From the NCBI GenBank assembly GCA_038093515.1, contig JBBPSI010000101.1, forward strand, positions 1-64,000: DNA of 64,000 bases, given 5' to 3'. Positions 59,146-64,000 of the stretch are shown here, in pieces. The notes beneath the pieces are model-generated. The model was given only the letters and a program-made list of their open reading frames with translations. It was not told the origin of the DNA and ran no database searches. Made by a program: the position numbers and the translations under genes. The stretch comes from Butyriboletus loyo. Its lineage: Eukaryota; Basidiomycota; Agaricomycetes; Boletales; Boletaceae. Every line of letters begins with the position of its first letter. Position 1 is the stretch's first letter.

Positions 59146-59780
59146 AGCTCGGATACTCGGCACCCCAACCCGATTTTACGCTCGAAGATCGTCGTCGAAT
59201 CGGCGCGAATGTAGAACGGATTTTGAGAGGCGAGAAGGAGGCTGCGCGGGCGCCTTCGGACTAGGGCGTACCTTCCATCCTCTTCGGTTGACGGACTGAA
59301 GGGAGGAATGACAGTTCTTGAATCACTCAGACTCGGATATCGCCAAATTGTATTACCTAACTTTTTTAACCTCGTCACGGGTACTTCCATGCTCCTAGTA
59401 CGCACCACCTCCGTTCATTTGAGGGGCGATATCCTGGGCAATGGAGGTTTTCAGTAGCTTAAGGATGCGAGCTTAGAGCCTCTGAGCGATATCAACATGA
59501 TGCATGCATGTGCAGAACTCCAAAACGCATCGATGAGCCAACAAAAGAGCATACACAAACCAAACCTCGTTGAGGTAAATACGTGAAAACGGCACGGCGG
59601 GAGCCCGGACATGGCAGGCAAAGGCTGTAAAGGAGATAATGGGCTCTCGCTCTCAATTAGTATTCGAACTCTAGAGGAACTTACCTCCGACAAGCAATAG
59701 TTGTCAACCCGCCACGCGTACGCTTTTCGTTATGGCTCCGAATCCGTGTTCGAATATTTCAGCCCCCTCACTTAGACGAT
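59146..59780. other. Intergenic DNA, no gene seen
   Basis: Only short frames without recognisable domains between the dioxygenase-like gene and the next minus-strand coding region. Confidence 0.4.
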
Positions 59781-60229
59781 TTAAGCAACACTGATGCACG
59801 CAATGCCGTCTCGGTCTTGTCGATCGCACTCCATGTCCGAAGGTGACGGAGGCACATGCTCTGGCCCAGTGTCGTGTGGTATCTGCGTGTGGCATGTAAC
59901 AGGGTCGTGACCAGACACAATCGACGTTGGCCGCTCAAAGTCTTTCTCTGTCAGCAATTCCCCTTGAAGAATTTTGTCCATATGCGTCTCCGTGAAGGGT
60001 CGTCCTCTGTTCCGAATGACAAGCAGCGCCAACACGGAAGGCAGTGGCGAACCCGAGAACCTGAGCTCGCTTCCCTCGAAACTACCAGGGATGTTGAACG
60101 GATTCCACCGGATTGCCATGTCCAACTCGTTCGGCAATTCTTTCGTGGGTACACCGAGGAAGCGACGTATGATTCATAGTCTCTGAGATGAAGCTGCCCA
60201 ACGAACACGTTGAGCTGATCAAAGCCCAT
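59781..60229 (-). CDS. Unknown small gene, possibly frameshifted
   Basis: On the minus strand a start MGFDQLNVFVGQLHLRDYE (from 60229) is followed, one frame away, by a long coding-like stretch (about 60175 down to a TAA at 59781) with RRFLGVPTKELPNELDM, IRWNPFNIPGSFEGSELR and LVIRNRGRPFTETHMDK. A single-base shift near 60175 separates them; it could be a mutation or a sequence error. The product would be about 150 residues, hydrophilic and with no recognised domain. Confidence 0.35.
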
Positions 60230-61336
60230 GGTAGAGTCTAGTTGGAGGCAGCGGAAGGATAAAATAAAGTTTCGGATCGTCGGACAGTTTCATGTGTCGG
60301 GATGTACGGGGTATGTATACATGAAGGTGGACAAATTCGCTTTCCCTGATTAGTATGGCACCAGGCAGTCGGCTTCGAATGAGCTCAGCAGAACGAATAA
60401 TTGGTCGCAGTCCTTATGGTTTATACAAGAGAGAATCCACTCGACGAGTCGAAGATATTAATCCATGGTTTCTCTAGTGGAATCAGGATCGATTATCTTG
60501 CAGAAGTCTGCAGTCGCCAACTTGAATATGAACAGGCTCCACACGTCCGTTTCGCGAGTAGCTGCAGAGCTTTTTTCGAGTGTCGTGAAGACGGGGGAAA
60601 AAAAGCACTGTTCACGTGTAATGGAGGGATCTCGCCGGTATTCACGAATTTGACGACGTCTGGGTGGAGGGAATGTTTCGCTGGTTTTGACTCGGGAGGT
60701 ACTAGCACCACTTCTCGTTCGCGATGTCGCTCGCAGTTGAACGTTGACCTCCCGTTCTTTCTTCTCTCCTATTTATGCATGGGGGAGCGACAGAACCCCA
60801 AGGTTCATGAAACGTTGGTGGACCCCTGATGTACCCAGTACGACGAGAATGCGGCGAGTTTTGTTCGTGCAACTTGCAAGTAAGGCTTTGAACTCGTCAA
60901 TGATAACGAGTTCAAAGCCTTACTTGTTGAGCCGTGGGAACGATGTCAGATAGATGGCTTTAGACGACAAGAGGCAAGAAAGAACTTTACCCTTTCTAAC
61001 ATATGTATCTACTAGATAGCATTGCTAACTTTGTTTATTGATTCGATAGTAATCTGCAAATCATTCCAATCCTCCACTGCGATCCCCTGTGAAAGAGCCA
61101 ATTTCGACCGAGCAGAATTGCGTTGCTGTCGAACAAGACGCGTCCAAGTATCTTAGTGCTCGAGATGTAGTACATATGATGGAACACGACAGATCATGAT
61201 CATGTTATCACTTTGAATCTTAGACACGTCTGACCGAGTATGGTACTGAGTCGGGCCAAGCCACAGTGCTAGTCAACCCATCTGATAAGCAGCAAACTTA
61301 AAATCTTAGAACCAACTTGGAACATAAACCACACTT
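60230..61336. other. Intergenic DNA with a perfect hairpin
   Basis: The minus-strand stretch 60493-60711 (HPDVVKFVNTGEIPPLH) is weakly protein-like but isolated. A 21-bp perfect inverted repeat lies at 60877-60926. Nothing else recognised. Confidence 0.4.
60877..60926. repeat. Perfect 21-bp inverted repeat with 8-nt loop
   Basis: Left arm 60877-60897 and right arm 60906-60926 are exact reverse complements; the loop is caatgata. The arm contains taaggctttgaactcgt. It lies in non-coding DNA and is not followed by a T-run. Confidence 0.95.
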
Positions 61337-63169
61337 ATGTCGGAAAACAATAAATCAGTGCCTCTACTCACCAGGAATCCATTGGACGAGGTAGTGATGC
61401 GCCCATACAAGCACCGCACGCTCTCCAATACGATCATCATCAAACTCGGTGAATTGGTGGTTTGATCGGATATCTCTGTCGTTTTTAACCAGTTGACTCT
61501 GTAGGCACATCGTCCATCGTCCATGAAGAGACACACCAGCCTCTCCTGTCCATCTTGTCCTCGGTCGTCGAGACCGTCGTACACCTCCGTAGCCTGGGTC
61601 ACAAAGTCGTCCTCGTCAGCTCTGGCGCCATCGGCGTCGGTCTACGCACGATGACAATCCCCCAACGCCCCAAGAGCCTCTCCAAGAAACAAGTCAGTTG
61701 TATCACCCCAACACTCATTTTTTTGTCTGTTTTGCTCACCCGGGTAGCGCAAAGGCACTTTCGGCAATCGGTCAAGGACGGCTCATCGCGCTCTGGGATA
61801 ACCTGTTTGGTCAATTCGATCAGCGGACCGCGCAGATTTTGCTGACGCGGGGTGATATTTCGGACGTGCGCACGGCTTGTGTGTTATGATGGGTTGTGTT
61901 CGCGACTGACACACGTTGCTGGCAGCGAACGCGATACTTGAATGCGGTGAATACGATCAGGGAGCTCTTGAGTATGGGCGTAGTGCCAATCGTGAATGAG
62001 AATGATACGATCTCTGTTAGCGTGCGTTGGTGTTCTTTATTCCTTTGATGCTGGCTGGTTGAGATTGACGCAGGAAATAAAATTTGGTGACAATGACACG
62101 CTTTCTGCTATCACATCGTCTATGATCCACGCCGATTACCTCTTCCTCCTCACGGACGTCGACGGGTTGTACACAGCGAACCCACGAAAGGACCCAACCG
62201 CAAGAAAGATTGACGTCGTGACGTCCGTCGCAGACATCAGATCCCAAGGTCGTTCTCGCGCATCAATGTTACATGTCTTTGATCCTAATTTATGCGACAG
62301 TAAGCACATCTACGCTAGGCTCTAGTCTAGGTACTGGCGGTATGGAAACAAAGCTCATCGCGGCAGAAATCGCGACGGGTGCTGGTGTCACGACGGTCAT
62401 CACTTCCAGCAAACAGCCCTCCACGATCGTAGACATCATCGACTACTATACCCAACTTCGGCTCCAGTCCGTCCCATCATCGGGCACGGCGAGTCCAGTG
62501 CCGAAACTCCAGACGATAGACCTTGATCGTGTCACCGCGACGTTGAGTTTACGACGTCCACCGCACACGGTATTCAAGCCTTCTGCAGTGTCGATGCGGG
62601 ATTTGAAAGCCTGGACGAGTCATACTCTATACCCTGCTGGGGGTATCATCATTGACAGCGGCGCGTATGCGGTGCTGTCACGTCGAGAGTCTGGAGGGCG
62701 GTTACTTCCAGCAGGTGTGCTTGGCGTCCGTGGATCGTTTGCGTCAGGACAGGCCGTGCGTATTCTCATCCGGAGTCCTCCGGAAGGGGTTTCGGGAGGG
62801 AAGCCGACGCTTCCTGATCCTCAAGATTCCGAACACGTGATCGTCTCGTTCTCGCGGTCGAGCTCGTCTTCGTCCATAGATGACGATCTTGCATCAGACG
62901 CGCAGACTATTATGGATGATGATTTTCGTATGGAAGCGGAGGAGAGCGATACGTGGGAGGTGAAGGAGGTTGGACGGGGACTTGCGAATTACAATTCGGT
63001 GCAGATTTCGCGGATCAAAGGCTTGAACAGGTACGTCGGCGTTTCTTCGACTATGGCCGCACTTTTGACGCGCTGGTTCCGCAGCGCACGTATTCCCCAG
63101 CTTCTAGGCTACGCGGATACAGAATACGTGGTCGAAAACATTACGATCCGAGCAGTAGTGGCTGTGTAA
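61337..63169 (+). CDS. PRO1: Glutamate 5-kinase (proline biosynthesis)
   Basis: ATP-dependent phosphorylation of glutamate to gamma-glutamyl phosphate, the first step of proline synthesis, in the cytosol. Exons 61337-61448, 61505-61692, 61755-61865, 61926-62021, 62074-62248, 62301-63030 and 63085-63169 give 498 residues. The amino acid kinase domain shows [77 protein letters not shown] and [11 protein letters not shown]-terminal PUA domain follows, with a Ser/Asp-rich insertion ([14 protein letters not shown]), ending [17 protein letters not shown] second in-frame ATG at 61397 (MRPYKHRTL) is an equally plausible start, 20 codons later. Confidence 0.94.
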
Positions 63170-63255
63170 TTGTATTTGACATTGTTGTGTCTTGGACAAA
63201 TATCAGTTATCAAGATCACAATTTTTTTTTCGCTCCAGGGGTCGTTGTACGAGTT
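63170..63255 (+). promoter_or_regulatory. Very short PRO1 / PRPP synthetase intergenic region
   Basis: Only 86 bp lie between the PRO1 stop and the next ATG. A pyrimidine tract ending in CCAG (about 63221-63239) resembles a splice acceptor, so the downstream gene may have a 5' untranslated exon starting within or before PRO1. Confidence 0.5.
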
Positions 63256-64000
63256 ATGTATCACGGAAACTCAATCCGACTCCTTGCGGGCAAGTCCCGC
63301 TCAGTCGTCCTCGACGCACAACTGATACAATATCATTCAGGCAACAGTCACCCAGAGCTCGCCCAATCCGTGGCCGAGCGGTGAGCTGCACCTTTCCATG
63401 CCGGTGCCATGCAGTCCACGGACTGCTAATCCCCCATTCACAGGCTCGGAGTGTCTCTCACTCCATGCATGCCCCAGAAGTTCTCCAATGGTGAGATCAA
63501 CGTCAAAATAGCCGAGTCCGTCCGCGAAGAAGACGTGTTCATCATCCAGTCGGGGTGTTGCGACGTCAACGATAACCTGATGGAACTCCTCATTCTCATC
63601 TCCGCCTGCAAGACCGCCTCGGCGCGTCGTATCACTGCCGTTATTCCTTGTTTTCCCTATGCGCGCATGGACAAGAAAGACACGTCGCGCGCGCCGATCA
63701 CGGCTAAACTTGTCGCCAATATGTTGGCCGTTGCGGGATGCGACCATGTCATCACGATGGATTTGCATGCGAGCCAGATACAGGGCTTTTTTGACATACC
63801 CGTAGACAACCTCTTTTCGGAGCCTTTGATGATATCATACATCAAGACACGCATGGATGGGTGGAAAGACAGTATCATCGTGAGTCCCGATGCTGGTGGT
63901 GCGAAAAGGTACGTGAAAGGGGAAGAAGTTTTTGCTGTGCTGTGCTGTGCTTATATCGCTTCCTAGGGTCACGGCGATCGCGGACAAGCTTGGCGTTGAA
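63256..64000 (+). CDS. Ribose-phosphate pyrophosphokinase (PRPP synthetase), 5' part
   Basis: Makes phosphoribosyl pyrophosphate from ribose 5-phosphate and ATP for purine, pyrimidine, His and Trp synthesis; cytosolic hetero-oligomer in fungi. Exons 63256-63289, 63341-63380, 63444-63908 and 63967 onward, cut by the window edge after about 191 residues (family about 320). Motifs: [55 protein letters not shown], the divalent-cation signature [18 protein letters not shown] and [10 protein letters not shown]. Intron 1 has a GC donor (gcaagt); a GT donor two codons on would break the frame. Which PRS paralog it is cannot be decided. Confidence 0.93.

Noticed and set aside
1..64000. CRISPR array, bacterial operon, phage or rRNA features
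   Set aside because: No regularly spaced direct repeats with unique spacers, no Shine-Dalgarno-led gene runs and no rRNA-like stretches; introns show the DNA is eukaryotic.

Overview
The window is nuclear DNA of a basidiomycete fungus, most likely an Agaricomycete. Genes have many very short introns (about 48-80 bp). Class I hydrophobins with eight cysteines are abundant. The single-copy genes (ALG2, ATG15, PRO1, PRPP synthetase, a PL14 polysaccharide lyase, a PELW-type F-box protein, a P450) are of kinds normal for mushroom-forming fungi.

Region 1 (1-3.2 kb) holds a possible LTR remnant and an unrecognised decayed gene. Region 2 (3.2-28.8 kb) is a hydrophobin amplification zone with eight apparently intact genes (starts at 3348+, 7400-, 8575+, 11993+, 15436-, 18152-, 21097-, 22290+) and one gene broken by an inversion (27697-28747). 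These sit in repeated intergenic DNA that I read as the product of successive duplications. There is a large inverted repeat (arms about 10.66-14.40 kb and 15.87-19.46 kb) and a direct duplication of a divergent gene pair (6.9-9.1 kb and 20.6-22.8 kb). The inverted-repeat arms also carry a decayed gene with a ZZ-type zinc finger and a Ser/Pro-rich tail.

Region 3 (29.2-32.9 kb) has a divergent pair: an ATG15-like vacuolar lipase (minus) and a secreted PL14 polysaccharide lyase (plus). Region 4 (33.9-43.1 kb) is a second hydrophobin array of a different subfamily, all on the minus strand: three apparently usable genes, one pseudogene with three lesions, and one promoter/signal-peptide remnant.

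Region 5 (43.6-64 kb) is ordinary gene-bearing DNA: a PL14 3' relic, ALG2 (minus), an unresolved multi-exon gene (minus), an alpha/beta-hydrolase (plus), a P450 pseudogene (plus), a 5'-incomplete UbiA-type prenyltransferase (minus), an F-box protein (minus), a DOPA-dioxygenase-like gene (plus), a small unknown gene (minus), PRO1 (plus) and the 5' part of a PRPP synthetase gene (plus, cut by the window edge).

The biological theme is birth and death of hydrophobin genes. Clean copies, a mosaic copy, a copy that lost its start codon but has a new one two codons on, a copy split by inversion, and a copy that lost cysteines all coexist, mostly with the same promoter geometry. Splice sites were placed by eye from reading frame, GT/GC-AG ends and family motifs; no transcript data or database search was available.
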